Positions 45,138 to 54,402 of a stretch of 64,000 nt of DNA are shown here, one piece after another. The translations under genes and the position numbers were made by a program. Origin of the DNA: Atlantibacter hermannii (GTDB taxonomy: Bacteria; Pseudomonadota; Gammaproteobacteria; Enterobacterales; Enterobacteriaceae); the NCBI GenBank assembly GCA_900635495.1, contig LR134136.1, positions 3,286,001 through 3,350,000 on the forward strand. Direction: 5' to 3'. Position 1 is the stretch's first letter. Every line of letters starts with the position of its first letter. The notes under the pieces were generated by a model. The model worked only from the letters and a program-made list of their open reading frames with translations. It did no database searches and had not been told where the DNA came from.

Positions 45138-46577
45138 TTATCCCAACCAGGCGACAGCAATGACGCTGGAGCACAGCGACATCGCCACCAGGACAATCAG
45201 CACCACCCGCATCGCGATCGGCACTGGCGACGCTTGCGCCACCGCCTCGCTCGGCTCGCCAGGCACCACGCGCCCGAACCAGTAGAGCAGCCAGGCGAAG
45301 CTTGCTACCGATTCAACCAGCAGCAGCACCATCAACGGCGTCATGACCCAGTAGTCACTGGAGAGCGCAAAGCCAGCGGCAAACAGCGGGAACTTACTGA
45401 AAAAGCCGTTGAACGGCGGAACCCCGGCAATCGCCAGCGCCGCGACGCAGAAACCCACGCCCAGCAGCGGCATATTGCGCATCAGCCCTTTGAGCTTCGG
45501 CAGCATACGGGTGCCGCAGCTGTAGCTCAGCGCGCCCGCCACCAGGAAGAACAGGCTCTTGGCAAAGGCGTGGTTAAAGATGTAGGCAATGCCGCTATTG
45601 AAGGCTTCTTTCGAGCCGAACACCGACATCGACAGGGCGAAGAAAATCCAGCCCAGTTGGGTGATGGTCGACCAGGCCAGCAGACGCTTCATGTCTTTTT
45701 GCGGCAGATACATCATGAAGCCGTAAACGATGGTCAGGCTCGCCATTCCCATGCCGATCCAGCCGATAATGTGTGGCACCTGATCGGCGGAAAGAATGGC
45801 GCGGGCAAAGATGTACACCCCGACTTTTACCATCGATGCGGCGTGTAAATAGGCGCTCACCGGTGTCGGCGCTTCCATGGCATCCGGCAGCCAGGCCTGA
45901 AGCGGCAACTGGGCGGATTTACCCCATGCGGCAAACAGGATGCCGCCGAACACGATCAGGCTCGACGGACCGTTCAGCTCTGCCAGCGCGCTCAGTGCGA
46001 ACGTGCCGGTTTGCAGGAACAGCGTCGCCGCCGCCAGATACAGGCCTATGGACGCGACGTGGGTGATCAACAGCGCTTTCATGGCGGAGCGCTGAGATTT
46101 CGCGCTCTGGTAGTAGCCAATCAGTCCCCAGGAACAGCCGCCGGTGATTTCGAAAAACAGCAGTTGCCCGAGGATGGTGGATGACAACACCAGCCCGGCC
46201 ATCGCGCCAATAAATACCAGCAGCAGCGCGTAATAGCGGTTAGTGCCGTCATGTGGATGTTCGCGGTTGCCTTTGGTCAGATACCCGGTGGAGTACAAAC
46301 TGACCAGGAAGCCTAAAAACACCACCGCGAACACAATCAGCGTGCTGACGCGATCGAGGGTGAAGCCAAACAGCGCCACATCGCCGTACTGAACCAGCGA
46401 CAGCGTGGTCGGCTCCATACCGCTCAGATAAAACAGCCACGCCAGTTGAACCGTGCCGAGCGTCGCCAGCAGCGCGACGCCAGTACACAGCCACGGCGCA
46501 TAACGCTGCGGCAGGCAGGCCGTGAGCAGCGCCCCGATAAAGGGAATCAGCAGGGTCGCAAGTGCGATAGTTTCCAT
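45138..46577 (-). CDS. hyfD: HyfD, hydrogenase-4 antiporter-like membrane subunit
   Basis: 479 residues, identical in length to E. coli HyfD. NuoL/M/N-like with about 13-14 segments; AWGKSAQLPLQAWLPDAMEAPTPVSA with Lys and His residues of the proton path, and KDMKRLLAWSTITQLG. Contributes a likely proton channel not present in formate hydrogenlyase-1. Confidence 0.96.
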   Translation of the reverse strand: METIALATLLIPFIGALLTACLPQRYAPWLCTGVALLATLGTVQLAWLFYLSGMEPTTLSLVQYGDVALFGFTLDRVSTLIVFAVVFLGFLVSLYSTGYLTKGNREHPHDGTNRYYALLLVFIGAMAGLVLSSTILGQLLFFEITGGCSWGLIGYYQSAKSQRSAMKALLITHVASIGLYLAAATLFLQTGTFALSALAELNGPSSLIVFGGILFAAWGKSAQLPLQAWLPDAMEAPTPVSAYLHAASMVKVGVYIFARAILSADQVPHIIGWIGMGMASLTIVYGFMMYLPQKDMKRLLAWSTITQLGWIFFALSMSVFGSKEAFNSGIAYIFNHAFAKSLFFLVAGALSYSCGTRMLPKLKGLMRNMPLLGVGFCVAALAIAGVPPFNGFFSKFPLFAAGFALSSDYWVMTPLMVLLLVESVASFAWLLYWFGRVVPGEPSEAVAQASPVPIAMRVVLIVLVAMSLCSSVIAVAWLG

Positions 46578-46595
46578 AATGGTTTCCCTGGCTCC

Positions 46596-47546
46596 TTACA
46601 GACCGGTTAAGTAAAAAACGAAGGCCAGCGCCGCAACGCCGAAACCAAGCCAGGTGACCCGGTGGGTCAACAGGAAGCGTCCACGCGCAAGGCTGTTCTC
46701 AACCAGCCCGGCCAGCACAAACACCACCAGCAGCTTGATGCAGGTGGCGAGCACCGCCCACATCAGTTCAGGCGGGGTGAACTCCGCCGCTTTGCCATAC
46801 GGAATAAACACGGCCAGGAAAAGTTGCGCGACCACGACCTGTTTCAGGCCCAGCCCCCATTTCACCAGCGCGAATCCTGAGCCGGAGTACTCGGTCAGCG
46901 GCCCTTCCTGGAGTTCCTGCTCTGCTTCTGCAAGGTCGAACGGCAGTTTGCCCATCTCGATAAAGCAGACGAACGCGCAGGCGACAAACGCCAGCAGCGT
47001 GGCGGTCGGCGAGCTCCAGCCCTGCGCCAGGGTGGCGCTGATAGTGCCGATATTGGTGGAGCCGGCAATCAGCGCCACCACCAGCAGCGCGAGGATCAGC
47101 GTCGGTTCCACTAAAATGCCGATCACCAGTTCGCGGCTGGCGCCGATCCCGGCGAAAGTACTGCCGGTATCCAGCCCGGAGAGCGAGAAGAAAAAGCGGA
47201 ACAGCGCAAACAGGTACAGTAGCGTTATCAAATCCCCTGCACCGCCGAACGGCGACATCAGGGTGAAGATCGGTAACGTCATCGCCACCAGCAGCATCGA
47301 TCCCAGCAGCACGTAAGGCATGATGCGGAACATCGCGCCCGACTGCGCTGGTGCCACTTCCTGGCGTTTGAGTAATTTGGCGATATCACGGTAGTCCTGC
47401 CAGATGCCCGGCCCCTGACGCGAATGCATCCGGGCGCGGATCTGGCGGGAAATACCGGTCAGTAATGGGGTAACCCCCAGCATAATCAGGGCCTGAACCA
47501 GCGCGAACAGCCCCATGGTCAGCGTCGGTGTGTGTTGCGTTAACAT
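46596..47546 (-). CDS. hyfC: HyfC, hydrogenase-4 membrane anchor (NuoH-like)
   Basis: 316 residues (E. coli 315), NuoH/HycD-like with about eight segments. Conserved cytoplasmic loop RMHSRQGPGIWQDYRDIAKLLKR and the Glu-rich EMGKLPFDLAEAEQELQEGPLTEYSG contact the soluble arm. Connects HyfG/HyfI to the membrane domain. Confidence 0.96.
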   Translation of the reverse strand: MLTQHTPTLTMGLFALVQALIMLGVTPLLTGISRQIRARMHSRQGPGIWQDYRDIAKLLKRQEVAPAQSGAMFRIMPYVLLGSMLLVAMTLPIFTLMSPFGGAGDLITLLYLFALFRFFFSLSGLDTGSTFAGIGASRELVIGILVEPTLILALLVVALIAGSTNIGTISATLAQGWSSPTATLLAFVACAFVCFIEMGKLPFDLAEAEQELQEGPLTEYSGSGFALVKWGLGLKQVVVAQLFLAVFIPYGKAAEFTPPELMWAVLATCIKLLVVFVLAGLVENSLARGRFLLTHRVTWLGFGVAALAFVFYLTGL

Positions 47547-47557
47547 GCGCTCCCTCC

Positions 47558-49574
47558 TCAGACCGCGGTGATCACGAGTAAAACGACCAACGCCGCCACG
47601 ACGTACAGGCAGTAGAGACGGAAATCCCCACCCTGCAGTCGCTGTATCCCGCCACCCATGGACTGGGTCAGGCGGACCAACGGATAGATGATTTTTTCAT
47701 CCCAAAACGGCTCGACACGGGTCGCGCCAGCGGTGGTTTTCTCCAGCGCACGTCCCAGCCCGACCGACGGGTCAAGCTGACGGCGCAGTTTGTACAGCGA
47801 GGAGAACATCACGCGCAGCGGCTGGGTAAAGCTGCCAGCAGAGGCCGACATCGCTTCTTCCCAGGCGTAACCACAGGCCCACGGTTCACCGCGGCGGCGG
47901 AAACTCTGCTGTCCGCGACGGTTTGAGAGGTAAATCATCAGAGGGATCAACGGCAGGGTCAGCAGCAGAATGAACATCACCGCAGGCGAAAGCATGGCCT
48001 GATGCGCCACACCCGGTACCAGCAGCGCGCCCTGGCTGACCGCCACGTCGGGCGCCTGGACCAGACCGCTGGCAATGTTGGCGATGATCGGCGCAATCCA
48101 CGCCGCACCCACGCCCAGCACCACACAGAGCAGCGCCAGCAGCAGCATCGCGCTCGTCATCGGCCACGGCACTTCACGCGCCTCGGCCGCTTTTTCGCTA
48201 CGTGCGCCACCGCAGAAGCTTATGCCGTAGACTTTAACGAAGCACATGGCCGCCAGCGCCCCGGTGATCGCTAGCATCACCATGGCAATCGGGCCGCTCA
48301 GTTTCATAATAAAGCTGCCGTCGCGGCTCATGGTAAACAGCGACTGATAGGTGTACCACTCGCTGATAAACCCGTTGAGCGGCGGCAGTGCAGAAATCGC
48401 CATACAGCCGACCAGGAATGCCATGCCGGTGAGCGGCATCAGTTTGCCTAATCCGCCCATTTTTTCCATATCGCGGGTATGCACGCGGAAGATGATCGCG
48501 CCCGCGCCGAGGAACAGCAGCCCTTTAAACACCGCATGGTTCACCAGGTGGTAAAGCGCGCCAAGAATGCCGAGCGTCGCCAGCACCGGATGGCCGGTGG
48601 CAATCCCCACCATGCCGACGCCGACACCCATCAAAATAATCCCGATGTTTTCCACGGTGTGCCAGGCCAGCAGGCGTTTGATGTCGTGCTCTGCCAGCGC
48701 ATACAGCACGCCCAGCACCGCCGAAACCGCACCGAACGCCAGCACCACAATCCCCCACCACAGTTGAGTGGCGAGTAAAATCAATGCCGACTTTGATAAT
48801 CCCGAAGATACCGATTTTGACCATCACCCCCGACATTAATGCCGAAGCGTGAGACGGCGCGGCAGGGTGAGCGCGGGGCAGCCAGCTGTGCAGCGGCAGC
48901 ATCCCGGCTTTGGCGCCGAAGCCCAAAAACGCCAGCAGGAAGACGACAGACGCGGTCCCCGGCGAGAGTTGCAGGGTACGGAAGCTGGCGAAATCGAGAC
49001 TGCCGCTTTCCCGCCACAGCAGGAAAAACGCCATCATGATCAGCACCGACCCGGCATGGGCGATAAAGAAGTACAGCAAGCCGGCGCTGACCGATTCGTC
49101 GTCCTGTTCAGCGATAACCAGGAACCACGACGCCAGCGACATCATTTCAAACAGGATGATGAAGTAGAACGCGTTGTCCATCACCACCAGGCCGACCATA
49201 GAGGCGATAAACAGATTCATAAAGAATCCCATGCCCCATGCGCCGCGCCCGCGATATTCCTGGACATACGAAAGTGAGTACAGCGAGCACACCACCACCA
49301 GCAGCGAAATCACCAGCACCATAAACGCCGCCAGACCATCCAGCCGCACGCTAAAAGCGGCGAACGGGAACAGCCCCTGGGTGGCAAACACCACCGCATC
49401 GCCGCCCATTACCACCGGCCAGGCGGCGGCAATGCCGAGAATGCCGCCGATCATGGCGCTCACGCCTGCGGCATAAATTGCGATCCGCTCCGCATGGCGC
49501 AGCAGCAAGGATGCGCAACCGCCCGCCACGTAAAACACGATGGCCCACAGAAGAAGCTGAAGAGAATCCATCAT
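47558..49574 (-). CDS. hyfB: HyfB, hydrogenase-4 antiporter-like membrane subunit (one frameshift)
   Basis: About 671 residues (E. coli 672), HycC/NuoL-like. MDNAFYFIILFEMMSLASWFLVIAEQDDES, GFGAKAGMLPLHSWLPRAHPAAPSHASA and HDIKRLLAWHTVENIG are typical; the C-terminal part (RRGEPWACGYAWEEAMSASAGSF) is the HyfB/HycC tail. An extra base in the run 48777-48780 breaks the frame (KVGIDLLATQLWWG). Its start overlaps the hyfA stop. Confidence 0.95.
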
Positions 49575-50194
49575 AATTTCTGCTCCTGAGAGTAAGTGGG
49601 GAACAGGTTCAGCTCCGGCGGCAGGCTACTCATCGCCGCCAGCCTCCGTGCTTTCGCTTCCCGGGCGATGGCGCGTTCATCCACCAGTTTCAGCGCGGCG
49701 GTCGGGCAAACGCTGACGCACGCCGGGCCTTCCGGGTTGAAATCACACAGGTCGCATTTCACCGCCACACTGCGTACACCCGCATTCCAGGCAAGGAAGG
49801 GGTTCATACTGGCAGGGCTTTCCGGCACATCCGCCAGCAGATTTGCCGGGACGTAATTTTCGAATTGCGTGGGAATAGACAATGGGCGGCTGCCCGATGG
49901 CGTGATAGCCCCGAAAGGACAAGCCAAACCGCACAACTTACAGCCGATACACAGGCTTTCGTTGAGGACGATGGCGTTGTTCTCATGCGTAATGGCGTTC
50001 ACCGGACACACCCTGGCGCAGGGGGCATCCTCGCAGTGACGGCAAAGCATGGGGGCGGTCTGCGCGTCAGCTCGGGTGACGGTCAGACGTGGATGCGATT
50101 GTAGTCCCTGAGCCTTATGGGCTTCCGAACAGGCAGCCATACAGGTGTTGCATCCGATACATAGCTGTGGCTCCGCAATCACGAAGCGATTCAT
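49571..50194 (-). CDS. hyfA: HyfA, hydrogenase-4 4Fe-4S ferredoxin subunit
   Basis: 207 residues from the ATG at 50194 (MNRFVIAEPQLCIGCNTCMAAC). Four ferredoxin clusters including CRHCEDAPCARVC, CIGCKLCGLAC and CDLCDFNPEGPACVSVC. HycB/HyfA proteins dock the formate dehydrogenase. A further 17 in-frame codons upstream lack similarity and lie in the leader. First gene of hyf, below a sigma54 promoter. Its family similarity to HydN suits a shared partner, FdhF. Confidence 0.95.
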   Translation of the reverse strand: MNRFVIAEPQLCIGCNTCMAACSEAHKAQGLQSHPRLTVTRADAQTAPMLCRHCEDAPCARVCPVNAITHENNAIVLNESLCIGCKLCGLACPFGAITPSGSRPLSIPTQFENYVPANLLADVPESPASMNPFLAWNAGVRSVAVKCDLCDFNPEGPACVSVCPTAALKLVDERAIAREAKARRLAAMSSLPPELNLFPTYSQEQKL

Positions 50195-50277
50195 CGCTGT
50201 ACCCTCCAAATCATATGAATAACAGCGAGTCGATACCGTCGGCATTGCCCACTGCTTGTCTTGTCAGCAGGCTGTTA

Positions 50278-50293
50278 AGCAGGAACCGTGCCA
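50278..50293 (-). promoter_or_regulatory. sigma54 promoter of the hyf operon
   Basis: Minus strand TGGCACGGTTCCTGCT, one base off TGGCACG-N4-TTGCW, 84 bases before hyfA. Confidence 0.85.
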
Positions 50294-50397
50294 GATTGTT
50301 AAAAACTAAAAATAACCATATTATTCAATAAATTATATTTGAAAGCGCGTCCATCAAGCCGCCTGTCGAGCCGGGTAAAATGCCGAGTCGTCATTTG

Positions 50398-50416
50398 TGT
50401 CGACACCCTGCTGTCA
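50398..50416. promoter_or_regulatory. FhlA/HyfR-type enhancer of hyf
   Basis: Minus strand TGACA-N6-TGTCGACA, around the palindrome GTGTCGACAC at 50397-50406; another TGTCGA lies at 50364. About 105 bases above the sigma54 promoter. Confidence 0.6.
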
Positions 50417-50447
50417 ATCAGCACTGGCGTGAGGGCTAAGGAGAAGA

Positions 50448-50467
50448 CGTGCCGGGCTGGCGGCACG
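50448..50467 (-). terminator. Possible nikR terminator hairpin
   Basis: CGTGCCG-GGCTGG-CGGCACG, a seven-base perfect stem 15 bases past the nikR stop, without a clear T run. Confidence 0.4.
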
Positions 50468-50481
50468 CGGGATGACAGGTG

Positions 50482-50925
50482 TTATTCGTGATGGGCGTGC
50501 GAATGATGATGGGTATGCGCGTCGTCATGTTCGACCGGAACCACAATCACCTGACCGTGGCGTACGCCGCGTTCGGTGATGACTTTATCGGCAAAGTTGC
50601 GCACATTTTGCGTCTCGCCTTTCAGCAATGAGACTTCCAGGCAACTGCCGTGATCAAGATGCACATGCAGGCTGGTGAGGGAAAGATCGTGATGATCGTG
50701 GAAAGTGCGCGTCAGCCGGCGCGATAGCTCGCGGGCTTCATGATCGTAAATATAAAACAATGCCGCGATGCACGGCCCGGTGGCACTACTGGCTGCGGCA
50801 TCCTGCAATCCGGCGCGAACCAGATCGCGCACCGCTTCGGAACGGTTTTGATAGCCACGGGCCTGGATTAACGCATCCACGTCCGCCAGTAAATCATCAT
50901 CAAGTGACAGGGTTACACGTTGCAT
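50482..50925 (-). CDS. nikR: NikR, nickel-responsive repressor with His-rich tail
   Basis: 147 residues. N-terminal ribbon-helix-helix (MQRVTLSLDDDLLADVDALI, NRSEAVRDLVRAGL); ACT-like domain with the nickel ligands His76, His87, His89 and Cys95 at the same numbers as E. coli NikR. The last 15 residues add HDDAHTHHHSHAHHE, absent from the 133-residue E. coli protein. Represses nikABCDE at the operator 4533-4560. In E. coli nikR follows nikE; here it is 41 kb away beside the hyf promoter. Confidence 0.95.
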   Translation of the reverse strand: MQRVTLSLDDDLLADVDALIQARGYQNRSEAVRDLVRAGLQDAAASSATGPCIAALFYIYDHEARELSRRLTRTFHDHHDLSLTSLHVHLDHGSCLEVSLLKGETQNVRNFADKVITERGVRHGQVIVVPVEHDDAHTHHHSHAHHE

Positions 50926-51182
50926 AGCTCAATCCCCAAAAGAGTCATTGGCGCAGTATCGCATTCCCCACGGCGGGGAACATTGACGCAGCCCGGCATG
51001 TAGGCGTTCCACACCTTTCGGCTATCAGACGGCCAGGCGGACACGGCCGGATAAGGATTGCGGCCCCCCTGGATCGCGTCTGTTGCACGGGTTATCTGTG
51101 AGCGGACCTCAATTTTGCTACGATATGAATAATCGCGCTTTGTACTGAAGCGCGATTTATCGCAAACAGAATGGATAATGTT
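50926..51182. other. nikR-BCCT divergent intergenic region
   Basis: 257 bases with no gene. 50985-51065 holds REP/BIME-like segments (CCCGGCATGTAGGCG and GGCCGGATAAGG). Confidence 0.5.
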
Positions 51183-53180
51183 ATGAGTGAAATTGAAACC
51201 ACACCCGGGAAACCGAAAAGCCAGATTAACAAAGCAGTCTTTTTTACCTCTGCTTTGTTAATTTTCCTTTTGGTCGCTTTTGCGGCGATTTTCCCCGATC
51301 TTGCTGATAAAAACTTTAAACTTTTACAGCAACAAATCTTCATAAATGCCAGCTGGTTTTACATTCTGGCTGTCGCGCTGATACTGCTCAGCGTGACCTT
51401 TCTCGGCCTTTCCCGATACGGTGATATCAAACTCGGGCCCGACCATGCCCAGCCCGATTTCAGCTATCACTCCTGGTTCGCGATGTTGTTTTCAGCGGGC
51501 ATGGGTATCGGGTTGATGTTCTTTGGCGTGGCGGAACCCGTCATGCACTACCTCTCGCCGCCGGTAGGAACGCCAGAGACTATTGCTGCTGCAAAAGAAG
51601 CGCTGCGTCTGACGTTCTTCCACTGGGGCCTGCACGCCTGGGCTATTTATGCCATTGTGGCATTAATTCTGGCATTTTTTAGCTATCGGCACGGGCTGCC
51701 CCTGACGCTCCGTTCGGCGCTGTATCCTATCATTGGCGAAAAAATATATGGCCCGGCCGGGCACGCGGTGGACATCTTTGCCGTTATCGGCACCGTGTTC
51801 GGCGTGGCGACATCGCTGGGATATGGCGTGCTTCAGGTGAACGCGGGGTTAAACCACCTTTTTGGCATCCCTGTAAACGAAACGGTTCAGGTGATCCTGA
51901 TCGTCGTCATTACCGCTATGGCAACCATATCGGTGGTTTCCGGGCTGGATAAAGGCATCCGTATTCTCTCCGAACTGAACCTGGGACTCGCCTTATTACT
52001 GCTCGCCATGGTGCTGCTGTTAGGCCCGACCGTTCTGCTTCTGAAATCTTTCGTCGAAAATACTGGCGGGTATCTCTCTGAACTGGTGAGCAAAACCTTC
52101 AACCTGTATGCCTATGAGCCTAAATCCAGTAACTGGCTGGGTGGCTGGACGCTGCTGTACTGGGGATGGTGGCTTTCATGGTCACCGTTTGTCGGTATGT
52201 TTATCGCCCGTGTCTCACGAGGCAGGACAATCCGTGAATTTGTCACTGGCGTTCTGTTCGTACCGGCAGGTTTTACCTTGCTGTGGATGACCGTTTTTGG
52301 CAACAGCGCCATCAATCTCATTATGTATAAAGGTGCCACGGATCTGGCTGACACCGTCCAGCAGGACGTCTCCCTGGCGCTGTTTAACTTCCTGGAACAT
52401 TTCCCGTTCTCAAGCGTACTGTCGTTTATCGCTATGGCGATGGTAATCGTCTTCTTTATCACCTCGGCGGATTCCGGCGCTATGGTGGTGGACACACTGG
52501 CCTCCGGCGGTTCCAGCCAGACGCCTGTGTGGCAGCGGATTTTCTGGGCATCACTGATGGGCATTGTGGCCATTGCGCTTCTGGTGGCGGGCGGGTTGAG
52601 CGCCCTGCAAACGGTCACCATTGCCAGTGCGCTTCCGTTCTCCATTATTCTGCTTATCTCGATATACGGGCTGCTTAAAGCGCTGCGTCGGGATATGACC
52701 AAGCGGGAGAGCCTGAGCAGGGCGACAATCGCGCCGACTGCCGCCCGGAATCCGATTCCGTGGCAACGCCGGTTACGTAATATCGCTTATCTGCCGAAAC
52801 GTTCGCTGGTTAAACGCTTTATGGTCGATGTCATTCGCCCGGCCATGGTGCTGGTGCAGGATGAGCTTGCGAAGCAAGGTACGCTTAGCCATATCAGTGA
52901 CGAACATGAAGATCGCCTTCGTCTGGAAGTGGATCTGGGAAATGAGCTTAACTTTATCTATGAAGTCAGGCTTCGCGGCTACAACTCCCCGACATTTGCC
53001 CTTTCCGCGCTGGAGAGTGACGAGCACCAGACAGAACAGCATAAGTACTATCGCGCTGAAATCTATCTGAAAGAAGGCGGGCAAAATTATGACGTTATGG
53101 GCTGGAATCAGGAGCAGTTGATTAACGACATTCTTGACCAGTATGAAAAACATCTGCATTTTCTCCATCTGGTTCGCTAA
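51183..53180 (+). CDS. betT: BCCT-family transporter, BetT-like
   Basis: 665 residues, twelve membrane segments, with the family signatures GMGIGLMFFGVAEPVMHYL and WTLLYWGWWLSWSPFVGMFIARVSRG in outline. A soluble C-terminal domain of about 150 residues, as in BetT choline transporters, is an osmotic sensor there. No betA, betB or betI adjoins, so the substrate (choline, betaine or carnitine) is uncertain. I prefer the ATG at 51183 (GGAT ten bases ahead) to that at 51171. Confidence 0.85.
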   Translation: MSEIETTPGKPKSQINKAVFFTSALLIFLLVAFAAIFPDLADKNFKLLQQQIFINASWFYILAVALILLSVTFLGLSRYGDIKLGPDHAQPDFSYHSWFAMLFSAGMGIGLMFFGVAEPVMHYLSPPVGTPETIAAAKEALRLTFFHWGLHAWAIYAIVALILAFFSYRHGLPLTLRSALYPIIGEKIYGPAGHAVDIFAVIGTVFGVATSLGYGVLQVNAGLNHLFGIPVNETVQVILIVVITAMATISVVSGLDKGIRILSELNLGLALLLLAMVLLLGPTVLLLKSFVENTGGYLSELVSKTFNLYAYEPKSSNWLGGWTLLYWGWWLSWSPFVGMFIARVSRGRTIREFVTGVLFVPAGFTLLWMTVFGNSAINLIMYKGATDLADTVQQDVSLALFNFLEHFPFSSVLSFIAMAMVIVFFITSADSGAMVVDTLASGGSSQTPVWQRIFWASLMGIVAIALLVAGGLSALQTVTIASALPFSIILLISIYGLLKALRRDMTKRESLSRATIAPTAARNPIPWQRRLRNIAYLPKRSLVKRFMVDVIRPAMVLVQDELAKQGTLSHISDEHEDRLRLEVDLGNELNFIYEVRLRGYNSPTFALSALESDEHQTEQHKYYRAEIYLKEGGQNYDVMGWNQEQLINDILDQYEKHLHFLHLVR

Positions 53181-53183
53181 CCC

Positions 53184-53214
53184 AAAATGCCGTCCACTGG
53201 ACGGCATTTTTTTT
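53184..53214 (+). terminator. Rho-independent terminator of the BCCT gene
   Basis: Twelve-base stem AAAATGCCGTCC / GGACGGCATTTT with a three-base loop and eight Ts, four bases past the stop. Also works towards the convergent norVW. Confidence 0.93.
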
Positions 53215-53267
53215 GGAGGACATGAAAGTGACAGGCAAGGCGGCGAGGAGCTCGCGTCACGGGCTTT

Positions 53268-54402
53268 TCAGCACGGCAACGCTTTCAGCAAGCTAAACGC
53301 CTCTTTCATTTTATCCTCGCTCACCACGAAGGCGCGCAACTGGCCTTCGGCATCCATCCCTTTCGCGACCATGCCCTGGGCTTCGGTCGTGATCTGCCAG
53401 TTAAGATCGCTGCGGCGCGTTTCGCCTGCCAGGTGCAGCGGCAACGCGGGCGTTTTCACCTTAATCAGCATGGCGGGTAGCTTGAGCGGCGCATGGCTGC
53501 CGAGCAGGTTTTTCGCCAGCGTCATGGCGCTGAGCTGGATCGGTTGCAGGAAGGGCATAAGCTGCCCGTCGATCTCCGCGCAGTCGCCCAGCGCATAAAT
53601 ATCCGGCTTGCTGGTCCTCAAAGTGTTATCCACCACGATCCCGCGATTGACCTCGACGCCTGCGCTACGGGCCAGGGCCGTTTCCGGACGCAGACCGGTG
53701 GCGGCAATCACCGCGTCGACCTCAATATGACGATCGCGATCGAACGTGGCGCGAATGCCGCTCGCGGTCTGTTCCAGCGTCAGCAACTGCGAATTCAGCA
53801 GCAGATGCACACCCATCTCCGTTAAGCGGTGCTGAAGACGGCTGCTGACTTCCGGCGGCAATAATGTCGCCAGAATGCTGGCAGTGTTGTCCACCAGCGT
53901 CACTGCCTTACCGGCGCGGGTGAAGTCCATCGCCAGTTCGCTGCCGATCAAGCCGCCGCCGACGATCAATACGCGGCGCGCATCAAACAGTTGGGACTCA
54001 CAGGCGCGGTATTCAAGCTGGCTGTTGAGCGTCAGCATCAGTTCACGCCCCGCTACCGGCGGGATAAACGCGCTGGCGCCGGTCGCCAGAACCAGTTTTG
54101 TCGTACGACCACTGGTTATCGGCGCTTTTCACCAGATGCGCGTCGGCATCGATCGCATTAATCCAGGTATAGGGAAACAGACGCACGTTGTACTGCTCGG
54201 CAAATTCGCCTGCCGACTGACGGGTCATGTCATCCGCACGCTGGCCCAGGCTCATCACGTGGCTCAGGTCAGGTTTGCTGTATTCGTCCATGCTGTCGGC
54301 GGCGATGAGCGTGATCGCCACCTGGCTGTCCTGTTTACGCAGATTTTTGACCAGTTGCCGGGCCGCGAAGCCCGACCCGATAATCACAATCCCGTGGCTC
54401 AT
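53268..54402 (-). CDS. norW: NorW, NADH:flavorubredoxin reductase (one frameshift)
   Basis: 377 residues after repair, equal to E. coli NorW. FAD motif GIVIIGSGFAARQLVKNLR, NADH motif VLIVGGGLIGSELAMDF and the C-terminal FAD site DIYALGDCAEIDG. An extra base in the run 54096-54099 breaks the frame (DKLVLATGA). Passes electrons from NADH to the NorV rubredoxin domain. The start overlaps the norV stop by four bases. Confidence 0.95.

Noticed and set aside
38890..50194. hyc (hydrogenase-3) operon
   Set aside because: The operon includes HyfD, HyfE and HyfF, which hyc lacks, and the large subunit follows HyfG rather than HycE.
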